From the NCBI RefSeq assembly GCF_000235365.1, contig NC_016454.1, positions 868,001 to 932,000 of the forward strand: DNA of 64,000 bases, read 5' to 3'. The notes beneath the pieces were generated by a model. The model saw only the letters and a program-made list of their open reading frames with translations. It had not been told where the DNA came from and ran no database searches. A program made the translations under genes and the position numbers. This stretch comes from Eremothecium cymbalariae DBVPG#7215. Its lineage: Eukaryota > Ascomycota > Saccharomycetes > Saccharomycetales > Saccharomycetaceae. Shown in pieces: positions 28,111-36,892 of this stretch (position 1 is its first letter; each line of letters starts with the position of its first letter).

Positions 28111-30219
28111 TCACACTAAATCATTTTGATGAAATCTTTTCCTCATATCAATCCTACCCGTACCATGCTTTTTTATTAGTAGTTTCATATCATCATCAGA
28201 GCCGTTCTTTAGCATTTCATCATCTTCTTTGGTCCAGATTCCAGGTACATTCATAGGTGGGTTGGCTGAATAACGGAAAGCACACAAGAAATAACGAGGT
28301 AAAACCATTAGATCACCAGATAGCGCAGTTAATATTGATGTGCTGAATGCTTTACGGATGCCGCATTCATCACGCAAGTCTTCGACTAGCTTTTCAGCTT
28401 GCGATGTGTGATAAGTCCTATTGACGATTTCATGAACTTTATTTAAAAATTCTCTGGTAGTAGCAAAGTGGAAAAATTCGGGCATAAACAAATCTGTGGT
28501 AGCAATTTGGGGGGGGAATGGAATTTCATCTGGATTGATGTTATCAAATTGTGTTTCCTCCATTGTAAAATTGTTACGAATTGACTCTGCCAACTCTTGG
28601 GTATATTCGAAAGGCACATCGGGTGACTGACTTTGTTGACTCTCCATCCTTGATAAATCCCTCTTTAAACCAGTAATGAAACTCAACGTTTCTTCATCTA
28701 GTAAGTCATCTTGTGGAATAGTGTAGTGGTTAGCAGAAGCAGATGATGGTTGATGAGCAGTTGGAGACATAAATTTGACTTTCTTGGCATTATTATAGTT
28801 TCCTGGAGCTGGTCCTGGTCTTTTTACCCTATTAGTCATATTTTTCATTGGCTCTGGAATCCTGTTATTAGCTCTCTCAGTCTCATAATAAGAAATATAC
28901 TCATCGATACCATAATTTAGCAGAAACTTTCTGAACCTGTCCCTCCAGGCATTTTCAGTATGGGAAGGATGTTTCTCCCCATAAGTTTTGAAAAACTCAC
29001 GAGATAATGGCCCACGACGATCACAAACAGAGTATTCGTCAAAACCAGGCTCCTTACCTGGAATAAATGTCGGATCCATCACCATTTTTCTCTTAGCAAC
29101 CGTGCTCGGCTCATCGTCATCCCTAATCAAGGATTCTCCAGTATCGGGATCAACTTGATATATGTCTTTATAAAATTGTTTCTTAATATTCACAGCTAAT
29201 TGATAGTCTTCATCAGCAGTAAACTTCCTTTTTAAACCTTGTGGAAGGATATCTGTCTTAATAAACTCACCCTTCTCATCACGCATTAACTTACCGTTTT
29301 CATCAACCTTGTAAACATAATTCAACCGTTTAGATAGGTATACCCGATAACGGTGTCTAATCGAATTTCCTGTGTGATTGGGGACGTAATGGGATATTTC
29401 ATCAAAGAGAGTGTGTGTTGTCCGTCTAGTTGGGTTTTTACGGACAACATCTAAAATAAACTCATCTTCCTCCTCGGTAAAAGAAGATTTGTTATGAGGT
29501 GGCAGATTACTTGAACTAGTCAAAACAGCCTTTGGAGCTTCTCCTACAGCAGCAAACCCTGAATTGGAATTACCAGGGTTATTATCATGTTGAATCAGCG
29601 AAGTTTCCTGCTCTAGGGTTGTATCACGTTGCGAAGGGTCTTCAATCTTCTGATGGCCCCCATAAGTAGCATTCTTTTGCCGTCCAATCTGCTTCACTTC
29701 CTGCCTAGCATGAGAGGATTCTGGATGCGTGAGAGAAACCGCTGCCGCAGCGGCAACAGCAGCAGACGCAACATCGTGATGAGCAAGTGACTGTCGTACA
29801 TCCGCAGCACTGTCTACATCATCATGGCCCCCATTAGCATGTGTTATACGACGGTCTATCCGCGAGTCAGATTCACCAACATCAACCTCATATTGGGGCC
29901 CGCCATTCACAGGTGGCAGAATAAATGGCCCAATATTTAACAGTGTGTTTTGTTCAGCAGAATTGCTTAGAAACAAGGGGTCAACTGTTGGCAGATCAAA
30001 CGTATTAACATGGGAAACAATATAATGATCCGGCTTGACATCCTTAGGCGCCTCTTCCAGCACAGCACCACCCAACTTGACGACAACTGACTTGTAAAAG
30101 TCTTTGTTCACATCATCTGCGAAGTAAAATTTCAACCCGTGGAAGATACCATGATGAGATTTCAATTCTTCCGAAAAATGGTCAGGAGCTGTCTCAAAGT
30201 CGTTTTGGCTCTCGGACAT
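28111..30219 (-). CDS. RAP1: Telomere- and promoter-binding protein Rap1
   Basis: The 702-residue product starts at the ATG at 30219 (MSESQNDFETAP, aligning with yeast MSSPDDFETAP). The frame is open for 56 codons further upstream but has no ATG there. A BRCT domain lies at about 25-102. A Q/N/A-rich linker follows, and then the two Myb-type DNA-binding repeats at about 244-301 and 331-446 (for example FTEEEDEFILDVVRKNPTRR and HTENAWRDRFRKFLL, nearly identical to yeast). The C-terminal Rap1 domain lies at about 590-702 (IATTDLFMPEFFHFATTREF, GTGRIDMRKRF). Rap1 activates ribosomal-protein and glycolytic genes, silences and caps telomeres. It is shorter than S. cerevisiae Rap1 (827), mainly in the acidic N-terminus and central region. 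A near-consensus Rap1 site sits in its own promoter. Confidence 0.97.
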   Translation of the reverse strand: MSESQNDFETAPDHFSEELKSHHGIFHGLKFYFADDVNKDFYKSVVVKLGGAVLEEAPKDVKPDHYIVSHVNTFDLPTVDPLFLSNSAEQNTLLNIGPFILPPVNGGPQYEVDVGESDSRIDRRITHANGGHDDVDSAADVRQSLAHHDVASAAVAAAAAVSLTHPESSHARQEVKQIGRQKNATYGGHQKIEDPSQRDTTLEQETSLIQHDNNPGNSNSGFAAVGEAPKAVLTSSSNLPPHNKSSFTEEEDEFILDVVRKNPTRRTTHTLFDEISHYVPNHTGNSIRHRYRVYLSKRLNYVYKVDENGKLMRDEKGEFIKTDILPQGLKRKFTADEDYQLAVNIKKQFYKDIYQVDPDTGESLIRDDDEPSTVAKRKMVMDPTFIPGKEPGFDEYSVCDRRGPLSREFFKTYGEKHPSHTENAWRDRFRKFLLNYGIDEYISYYETERANNRIPEPMKNMTNRVKRPGPAPGNYNNAKKVKFMSPTAHQPSSASANHYTIPQDDLLDEETLSFITGLKRDLSRMESQQSQSPDVPFEYTQELAESIRNNFTMEETQFDNINPDEIPFPPQIATTDLFMPEFFHFATTREFLNKVHEIVNRTYHTSQAEKLVEDLRDECGIRKAFSTSILTALSGDLMVLPRYFLCAFRYSANPPMNVPGIWTKEDDEMLKNGSDDDMKLLIKKHGTGRIDMRKRFHQNDLV

Positions 30220-30623
30220 GGTCGTAAATGTAACACTGTTTTCACCTGACGCCGATAGATAGATAGAGACCCTGCGATTAGATTCGATGAGGCTCTGCTT
30301 ACACTGAACTAGAGGGCTTATAGTTCGTATATGTAGTGTGTATGGGTGGTAGTGGTGATGGTGGTGTTTTGTTTTAGAGACGTCCAAAAAAGCTTTGGGT
30401 TTTGCGAATGTTCAAACTTCACCATTTGCTCCCGTAACTTATGAGAATTCAAAGGAGGGTAATCAAATGTCCCCTGCCACACCCGGCTGGTTATCTAGAA
30501 CACCAGTACAGTTACAACATGTTTATTATTATATCCTTTTATTTATTAACTAAGAAGCCCAACTCAACTTGCACCAAAAGCATCAGAATAGCATCAGAAT
30601 AGCACCAATTGGAGAACCATAAC
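30220..30623. promoter_or_regulatory. RAP1 promoter and PPN2 3' region
   Basis: About 400 bases between RAP1 and PPN2, both on the minus strand. It includes a Rap1-type site (separate entry), a GATA-like run (tagatagatagagac, 30256-30270) and a CACACCCGG string at 30479-30487 that is a weaker Rap1-like match. No other gene is seen. Confidence 0.6.
30337..30349 (-). promoter_or_regulatory. Rap1 binding site in the RAP1 promoter
   Basis: On the minus strand the 13 bases read CCACCCATACACA, almost the full Rap1 consensus ACACCCRYACAYM. It lies 118-130 bases before the RAP1 ATG, in the gene's own orientation. The Myb domains of the encoded protein are nearly identical to those of yeast Rap1, so the recognition sequence should be conserved. 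Autoregulation of RAP1 is reported in S. cerevisiae; here it is inferred from the site. Confidence 0.7.
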
Positions 30624-31556
30624 TTATTTACATGGCACCTGATATAGGTTTGTATTGTAGATTTTCTTTGTGTCGTCAAAAGTATACTCCAAGGCTGCCA
30701 ATGAGCCCCCGTTCACACAGCCGACGTCTAAGCCCTTGGTACGACGTCTGAGAGTTAACCCAGCACTGGATGCATGGCCATACAAAACGGTAGTATCTTC
30801 GTAGTCGTGGACCGAGTTCCAAAGGTCGTGCCACCATATGGCGTTGTCAAACCTGTTCTTGGATGTGTGGTTCCAATTATCAGCATCGACGAACTTCATC
30901 ATAGTCAAGTCTGCAATTTTGAAATGTTCAAATCCGTTCGGCAAGATGCCTGCATGAACACCTATAAGGGTCTCATTGGTGGCTGTAAGATTGAAATACG
31001 CTGCAGCGGAGCAATGATCCGCTATCCGGTCCAGCACATCAGGGCCCAGCTGTCGTGCAAGGCGCATGTGCATCTTTTTGATTTTGGTCTCCTGTGGAAT
31101 GTAATCCTCCGTCACGAAGGAGATCCGCTTCCATTTGGAGAAATCACCAGGGTCCATCTTGCGCTTTGGCTTGAACTTCCGCGCCTTTTTTGGATTCAGA
31201 AGGGCGAACAGGATTGCTAGCTCGTGATTTCCTAAAACGCACTGTATCCTGTCTTTGTTCCGGAGAAGGTATCGAGCGATTTTGGCTGAATCAGGTCCTT
31301 TGGAAAGAAAATCACCTAGCAGCACTACGGTTGTCCGATCATCCGGCTTCACTTGTTTTAGCAACAACATGAACTTATCATACATGCCATGTACATCGCC
31401 GACAAATATAAGGCGTTGCTCTGGTCCAACACCGTAATATTTTGACGTGGCAATAACGGGCAGCGACACCGAAAACGCTAGCCCAAAATAGTCGTGACAA
31501 TAAAGCATAAACACTACCAGTGACATCACCGTCAGAGTAAGAATTTGCAGCTTCAT
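30624..31556 (-). CDS. PPN2: Vacuolar endopolyphosphatase Ppn2 (PPP-type metallophosphatase)
   Basis: The 310-residue product has an N-terminal hydrophobic signal-anchor (about 5-32) and then a lumenal PPP-family phosphatase domain. Metal-binding motifs are GDVHG (53-57), GDFLSKG (81-87, a variant of GDxxxRG) and GNHE (109-112), with downstream GVHAG and YGHAS supplying further histidines. Yeast Ppn2 (YNL217W, 326 residues) is a zinc-dependent endopolyphosphatase of the vacuole that cuts inorganic polyphosphate chains. Position next to RAP1 matches YNL216W-YNL217W. Confidence 0.95.
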   Translation of the reverse strand: MKLQILTLTVMSLVVFMLYCHDYFGLAFSVSLPVIATSKYYGVGPEQRLIFVGDVHGMYDKFMLLLKQVKPDDRTTVVLLGDFLSKGPDSAKIARYLLRNKDRIQCVLGNHELAILFALLNPKKARKFKPKRKMDPGDFSKWKRISFVTEDYIPQETKIKKMHMRLARQLGPDVLDRIADHCSAAAYFNLTATNETLIGVHAGILPNGFEHFKIADLTMMKFVDADNWNHTSKNRFDNAIWWHDLWNSVHDYEDTTVLYGHASSAGLTLRRRTKGLDVGCVNGGSLAALEYTFDDTKKIYNTNLYQVPCK

Positions 31557-32128
31557 AATGCCCCCATCCCCACTCTAACCTAGCTATAATAGTTATGGTT
31601 CGTAGTAATTCGATTCTATAAAAAGTGCCAACGTTCAAAACTCGTACGTAATTTATGTTTTGTGACAAAGCAAGGTAAAATTTAAAGCCACCCTTTCCAA
31701 AGTGTAACATTATGTCTGAAATTTGGAAAGCTTTATAATTTTCTAACCTCGTTAGTCAAATGCACATCTAAGTGCCCACGTTGTGTAGATTGTTAGCAAT
31801 TTCAGTGTTGTTGTGCAAACTCTTGCGTCCATGTCTAAGGCGTGAGTTATGACCACATCTATGCCATTACACCTATATCTATATATTTCTATGTAGCCAG
31901 GTAGATTTCCCGCTGTTGCCCCGCGGTCGCACTGAGAAGATACCAGGCCAACCTCATCAGGACTTGTAAGGGGGTTTTGACCATGAATATGGGTAACTTA
32001 GTTGCATCAGCGTGTTCGTGGACGGAAGCTGGGATGCGCCTTTCTGTGTCCGTCCGGTCTGGCCCGGTTTGGTCTGGATGCACGCCATGTCTCTGCGTCT
32101 GGAAGCATGTTATTCTGCTGGAACCTCG

Positions 32129-32158
32129 ATAATTTTAATCTTCGAGGATTAAAATTAT
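32129..32158. repeat. Perfect hairpin, 12-bp stem, 6-base loop
   Basis: The arms ATAATTTTAATC (32129-32140) and GATTAAAATTAT (32147-32158) are exact reverse complements around TTCGAG. A second, overlapping pair, CCTCGA and TCGAGG (32124-32129 and 32142-32147), offers an alternative fold. It could be the 3' end of a structured transcript or a protein-binding dyad. Confidence 0.7.
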
Positions 32159-32392
32159 TAATAACATTGATGGTTTTTTATCACTCTGCCCTTCGTTGCC
32201 TGAAGTTTGCTTGGCATGTTCCGGCACAAGATTGTTTTATGACAGCATCTGGAGTTGTTTTTGTACTAAGATGGCTCGATATTGTTAGAAGTTCTGGGAT
32301 GAGCTTACTGTGTGTAAAACGGAATGTAAATAGGGCATACTAGTGTTAAAATTAGCACGCCCCTTTCAAGTATATAATATAGACATTCACAC

Positions 32393-32527
32393 TTATTTTC
32401 GATGCTGGAAATATCGGAGGGACAGCATAAGTATTATTTTCTGTTGCCATTGATACTGCCATGCTGCTGCGGAAGCTGCCAACGTTGCTGCTGCCAACGC
32501 TGCTACTGCTACTTTCGGTTGCTGCAT
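32393..32527 (-). CDS. Possible 44-residue Ala-rich small ORF
   Basis: From the ATG at 32527 the minus strand encodes 44 residues. An Ala-rich, hydrophobic helix at about 5-22 (VAVAALAAATLAASAAAW) precedes a basic end. The look is of a small membrane or mitochondrial protein. The underlying DNA is a GCA/GCT-type low-complexity run, however, so chance is a serious alternative. I know of no yeast counterpart between PPN2 and YPD1. Confidence 0.2.
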   Translation of the reverse strand: MQQPKVAVAALAAATLAASAAAWQYQWQQKIILMLSLRYFQHRK

Positions 32528-32986
32528 ATTGCGGATACCATTGTTGGAGCTGCTGTCGCTACCACTGTCGCTGCTGGCGGTTGCACTAGCACCAAAATAT
32601 AACACTTAATTTGTGTCGACTGCACTAGGCATTTCTAGCCTTGGGCCCACAGGTAGAGTAAGCCATAGAAAAACTGCATGCAAACGCAAGTGCTCCGCGC
32701 ATTTAACTGCGGGAGTTATTAAACAGTACTCTGAGGTTTCAGTTGATCAAACGGATTCAGTTAAAAAGCGATTCCTTTTTTCATGCAGCTTCCCATCGCT
32801 ATATTAGGTTTTCCTTTCTGTATTGTATGTTTTTAGTAGTGGACAAACCTTTATAATAATGTGATGTTCGACTTAAAGACGTTTTTTCACCAAGTTGAAT
32901 TACTAGAAGAGAACCAATTCGAAAGAACGTAGAGCAAAGCAATCAATACAGTAAATAGACGGCATTCCATCTGCTTTGTTCGGTCG

Positions 32987-33439
32987 ATGGCTCCTCTTCC
33001 TGGTTATACATCATCATTCACCACCATGTGCTCCGTGCCCATTCCTCAGAAAATCATCAATTGGGATATCCTGAATGAAATAGTCTCTATGGATGAGGAT
33101 GACCCGGGTTTCTCTCAGAGACTATGTTTGCAATATATAGATCAAGCGGAGACTACCTTCGAGCAGATTCAAAGTGAGCTTGATTCTGAGAATTCTAGTC
33201 TGGCCAATTTGTCAAGCCTGAGCCACTTTTTGAAGGGATCTTCTGCTTCTTTGGGCCTGCAGAGAATAGCATGGGCATGTGAACGTATACAGAACTACGG
33301 GAAAAAAGGTGAAGGAGCTTCCTCAATTGCTCCAGATTCTTACTATATAGATTTGATTTCTGAGGCACTAAACTTGGCCAGAGAGGAATTCAACGCTGCT
33401 AGAAAGGAATTGAGTAAGTATTATAAAACAGAATTATGA
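32987..33439 (+). CDS. YPD1: Histidine phosphotransfer protein Ypd1
   Basis: The 150-residue product carries the HPt signature HFLKGSSASLGLQRIAWACE, with the phosphorylated histidine at residue 80. It relays phosphate from the Sln1 osmosensor kinase to Ssk1 and Skn7 in the high-osmolarity pathway. A second in-frame ATG at 33026 has a better context (A at -3) and would place the histidine at 67, close to His64 of S. cerevisiae. The shorter 137-residue form may therefore be the real one. The long acidic loop of yeast Ypd1 (167 residues) after the HPt helix pair is missing here. The end ELSKYYKTEL matches yeast ELSKYYNTNL. Confidence 0.94.
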   Translation: MAPLPGYTSSFTTMCSVPIPQKIINWDILNEIVSMDEDDPGFSQRLCLQYIDQAETTFEQIQSELDSENSSLANLSSLSHFLKGSSASLGLQRIAWACERIQNYGKKGEGASSIAPDSYYIDLISEALNLAREEFNAARKELSKYYKTEL

Positions 33440-33575
33440 ATTTTTTTTAGGTTGGATGGAATCAATCAACAAGTATATATATGTATAATTGACTCAACGA
33501 ATATAAACAACGTCAAATGCCTTCAATATCAAAGTAACTAATGATGATATGCTATATTAACAGTCTTTTTGTTCA

Positions 33576-35330
33576 TCACCCTTCTCTGCTCGTCTCCCTA
33601 TCGTGCGTTTCCTTTAATTGGACATCTTGAACATGTTCCGAAGCATGTCCAACATCATCATGTTCTAAGTCAGGGTCTATTCGGCTTCCTAAATGTATAC
33701 CATTTAGGAATAGTAGTTCAGATTTATCTTCACACTGTTCTTGCAACTCTTTGGGGAAATACTCTTGAACCACTTTACCATTCTTATACTCAGGATTGTA
33801 TTTGTAACCTTTGCTATAACCCAAATCTTTCATGAGTTGGGTTTCTGCATTTCGTAAATGATAAGGAATTTCACTACTTGCTGCTCGGTACTTATTCTGT
33901 GCAACCATTTCTTTGACCCTATTCCATCCACGGTATAATTCCACGGATTTGTTAGCTCTTGCAAGTACTACAGCACAATGTGCTAACGAAAGATCTGCCT
34001 CTGGCAATCCAATTTTCATCACGGCATCATGTGCAGCTATAGCCAAAGGTAAAAGAGAATTATCAACCAAACCTACATCTTCACTAGCAATCCGAATCAT
34101 CCTACGAGCAATAAATAATGGGTCCTCCCCTCCTTGTAACATCCGGGCCAAATAATATAGCGCTGCATTTTCATCGGAACCACGGACGGATTTATGGAAT
34201 GCTGATATTGTATCATAATGTTTTTCACCCTTCGCATCATAGTATGTGGTCAGATCTGATTTCTTATCATGTAAAATATTTTTCAGATCTTTTAGTCCCA
34301 AGGATTCTTGACTGTTCAGCTTTCTAGTGGAAATTTCAATCATTTCCAGCACATTCAGTGCTTTCCTGGTGTCACCGATGGATACATTGTTGATATAAGA
34401 AATACACTCTTGGTCCAACTTCAATGGGGTAGGTATATTCCATATAAGACGCCTGAACTTATTTAATGTGGCAATTCCTCGAGCTATCACACGTTGCATT
34501 TCACCAGCTGTAAGTTGACGTAAGACAAACACCTGGCATCGACTTAACAATGCGTTATTCAATTGAAAGCTTGGATTTTCAGTAGTCGCTCCAACCAATA
34601 CCATAGTCCCAGTTTCAATGGTGGGTAATAGTAAATCCTGCTGACCCTTATTGAATCTATGTATTTCATCGACGAAAAGTACAGTAATTCGTTTTGTAAG
34701 ATGGAATTCTTTTTTGGAATTCTCAAATATCACCCGCAACTCTTGTGCATTTATCTTCGTAGCACTGGTTTCCACTAAACAATAGTTGGACTGTGATTTA
34801 AAGTCTTCATTTATCGTTTTGGTGAGTAATTTCGCTAATGACGTTTTACCCACTCCTGGGGGGCCCCATAAGATCATGGATGGAAGAGAGCCCTGAGAAA
34901 TATATTTGTAGAGAATGCCGTTTTCCTGCGATAATATGTGGTGCTGTCCAATATATTCCTTCAGATTCTTGGGTCGCAGTTTTTCACTTAGCGGTAAATG
35001 TGCTACTTTCCTTAGAGCTTTCAACTCAGGATCTATCAGTGGTGGGTTATCATTTCCAATTGCATGGTCAACTTCAGACAGTTCAGCAGAAACAGATTCT
35101 CTACTAGACACAGGAACCTTAGTATCAGCATCATCCTCGACTACGACGGTTTCAGTACTGTCAAACTTCCTCTTTCTAAAATTGATAATATCAGGTAAAG
35201 TCGTCTGTTGACCTTTATCCTTCTTAGAGCCACTATTGGTGCAGACATCCAGGTGTTCGTTAATCGTGGAATAGAGAATATGTTTGTCACAAACAGGGCA
35301 TAAAATTAACTGACGTTGGCTACAAACCAT
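33576..35330 (-). CDS. MGS1: Mgs1/WHIP-type AAA+ ATPase, genome stability
   Basis: The 584-residue product matches yeast Mgs1 (587). The N-terminus is a ubiquitin-binding zinc finger (C11, C14, H26, C30) that in yeast recognises ubiquitinated PCNA. The AAA+ core has Walker A GPPGVGKT at 156-163, Walker B VLFVDEIHRF at 217-226 and the sensor GATTENPSF. A C-terminal tetramerisation region of the RarA/MgsA family follows. The family acts at stalled replication forks with PCNA and DNA polymerase delta. It is convergent with YPD1 at 136 bases. Confidence 0.96.
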   Translation of the reverse strand: MVCSQRQLILCPVCDKHILYSTINEHLDVCTNSGSKKDKGQQTTLPDIINFRKRKFDSTETVVVEDDADTKVPVSSRESVSAELSEVDHAIGNDNPPLIDPELKALRKVAHLPLSEKLRPKNLKEYIGQHHILSQENGILYKYISQGSLPSMILWGPPGVGKTSLAKLLTKTINEDFKSQSNYCLVETSATKINAQELRVIFENSKKEFHLTKRITVLFVDEIHRFNKGQQDLLLPTIETGTMVLVGATTENPSFQLNNALLSRCQVFVLRQLTAGEMQRVIARGIATLNKFRRLIWNIPTPLKLDQECISYINNVSIGDTRKALNVLEMIEISTRKLNSQESLGLKDLKNILHDKKSDLTTYYDAKGEKHYDTISAFHKSVRGSDENAALYYLARMLQGGEDPLFIARRMIRIASEDVGLVDNSLLPLAIAAHDAVMKIGLPEADLSLAHCAVVLARANKSVELYRGWNRVKEMVAQNKYRAASSEIPYHLRNAETQLMKDLGYSKGYKYNPEYKNGKVVQEYFPKELQEQCEDKSELLFLNGIHLGSRIDPDLEHDDVGHASEHVQDVQLKETHDRETSREG

Positions 35331-35514
35331 ATTTCATCTCTTTGTAGAAATAAAAACTATTTAAAACATGCTTGATATAGATACTTGAAAGTGGTATACT
35401 AGATCAAGACTTCTGTTTTACGAAATGAAATGATCAAGACGCGCACAATTCGAAATTGACAGCAAAAAAACCTCAACTGACAAATTGCCGTTTATATACA
35501 TACAGTATGCTCAA

Positions 35515-36453
35515 TCAAGGCACGTTGGTCAATTCGTATAGTAGACTTAGAGAACCTGCATAGTATTGAGGCTTAGTATGTTGAGTGTCTGGATTTAGAA
35601 TGTTGTTTTCGGTCTCAATGCCCGTCAAAACTAAGAAAGTACCTAAACGACCTTCGCTACCAAATTTCATATCAGTGTCCAAGCGATCACCGACCATGCA
35701 AGTTCTTGATGGGTCTATATTTGTAGCTGCAATGATGGATTTCAACATATTTTGATTTGGCTTACCACAGGCTACGGCAGTTCTTCCCGAAGCCTTTTCA
35801 AGAGACTGTACAATTGATCCAGCTCCCGGCAGAGTCATACCCTTCAATGGGAACGTACTGTCAAGGTTTGTAGCAACAAAAGAAACGTCTGTTCGTTGCA
35901 AATACTGCAGTGAAACTGCTAAACGATGGTAATTGATGCGAGTGTCTAATCCTGCGACGACACACTTCACATCCGGGTCCAATGAGTTTACCAAAAATGG
36001 TGAGTTTTGGCTATCAAAGGGCTCATCCAAACGAGGATCCGTCCCCCCCAACGTTTCATACCCCATTAATCCTAGCTCATCGATGATCCCTGCCTCCCCA
36101 GCAACCCATACCTTATCCTTTCCTGGCTCCAACTTTAAGGAATCCCTTACGTACAATGCTGCAGCGTACGAAGAAGTAAATATTTGATCTTCTCTCACTG
36201 AGATCCCAAAAGACTCAAACTTCTTCGCATACGCATTACGAGACTTCGTTGAGTTGTTTGTGACAAAATATAGATTCTTACCTTTGGCTCTTAACAAACT
36301 GAGAGTTTCTGATACATTTGGCAATAAGGAAGAACCTAACCATAAAACCCCATCGCAGTCAAACAAAAAGGTGTCATAATTGTCTATAAATTTCTCTGCA
36401 GCATCTGCACTGTCTATCTTAATTGGGAGAGAAGAACCAGTCATCTTAATCAT
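35515..36453 (-). CDS. PHO13: HAD-type phosphatase Pho13
   Basis: The 312-residue product equals yeast Pho13 (YDL236W) in length. It has the HAD nucleophile motif [10 protein letters not shown] (D32, D34), motif II VTNNST, the C2-type cap domain, and the late Asp pair in [13 protein letters not shown]. Pho13 dephosphorylates metabolic side products such as 2-phospholactate and 4-phosphoerythronate, besides p-nitrophenyl phosphate. The frame has two Met codons three apart (MIKMTGSS); the second has the better initiation context (A at -3), so the protein may be three residues shorter. Confidence 0.95.
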   Translation of the reverse strand: MIKMTGSSLPIKIDSADAAEKFIDNYDTFLFDCDGVLWLGSSLLPNVSETLSLLRAKGKNLYFVTNNSTKSRNAYAKKFESFGISVREDQIFTSSYAAALYVRDSLKLEPGKDKVWVAGEAGIIDELGLMGYETLGGTDPRLDEPFDSQNSPFLVNSLDPDVKCVVAGLDTRINYHRLAVSLQYLQRTDVSFVATNLDSTFPLKGMTLPGAGSIVQSLEKASGRTAVACGKPNQNMLKSIIAATNIDPSRTCMVGDRLDTDMKFGSEGRLGTFLVLTGIETENNILNPDTQHTKPQYYAGSLSLLYELTNVP

Positions 36454-36892
36454 AGGGTATTGATTGGCTGTCGAGTATGCGTAACTTCACCAGTGTGTTC
36501 TCAGGGCTTTAAAAAGCTTTCATTTATATATCCCATATATATATATATATATATGGATATATAAATGAAAGTGTAGTTGAAACTATCAAGAAGTGAAAAC
36601 AAAATACAACGGTACAAATTGCAAGAAGAGAACACAACCTTACCATATAATATAAGTTTCACCATATATTTATTATCTGAATATACCGATGGCATATATG
36701 AGCACGTTATGTAAGTTTTATTACACCTATAGTAAGTAATATAATGTTTTCAGGGTAATACTATATTCGACTCAATTTCCGCTCTGTCGGTTATCTTCAA
36801 TTTACGAATAAACAAGTATGCCGCGAGCGCTTTTGAATGTCATGTCCACTTAGCATCTGTATCCGTATACGAATGCATGCAAATAAGGGGCC
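36454..36892. promoter_or_regulatory. Divergent promoter region PHO13/ALG9
   Basis: About 440 bases. It holds a 55-base AT-rich near-palindrome (separate entry) about 65 bases before PHO13. No gene is seen; a 64-codon minus-strand frame here is simply translated from the (TA)n run. Confidence 0.6.
36517..36571. repeat. 55-bp near-perfect AT palindrome around (TA)n
   Basis: The left arm CTTTCATTTATATATCC (36517-36533) and right arm GGATATATAAATGAAAG (36555-36571) are exact reverse complements 17 bases long. They flank a (TA)n core, itself self-complementary, with one extra C. The whole could extrude as a cruciform. It may be a remnant of a small inverted-repeat element, but I see no flanking target duplication. 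Confidence 0.75.

Larger units (their letters stand above)
31557..32986. other. Long unexplained divergent gap PPN2-YPD1, candidate ncRNA region
   Basis: At 1430 bases this is one of the two longest gene-free stretches. The segment about 31890-32130 is more GC-rich than typical intergenic DNA here and ends in a strong hairpin (32129-32158). Near 32460-32590 runs a CTG/GCC-rich low-complexity stretch, which on the minus strand encodes an Ala-rich 44-codon ORF (separate entry). A plus-strand frame of 78 codons from the ATG at 32107 is hydrophobic but resembles nothing. In S. cerevisiae I recall no gene between these neighbours. Confidence 0.45.

Noticed and set aside
30220..30387. N-terminal extension of RAP1 by 56 codons with a poly-His run
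   Set aside because: The frame is open but contains no ATG (it begins at TTG). The downstream ATG at 30219 aligns with the yeast Rap1 start, and the His codons are the translation of the Rap1-like promoter site.
32002..32343. 113-codon plus-strand frame in the PPN2-YPD1 gap
   Set aside because: It opens without an ATG, and the part after the ATG at 32107 crosses a perfect hairpin and resembles no protein I know.
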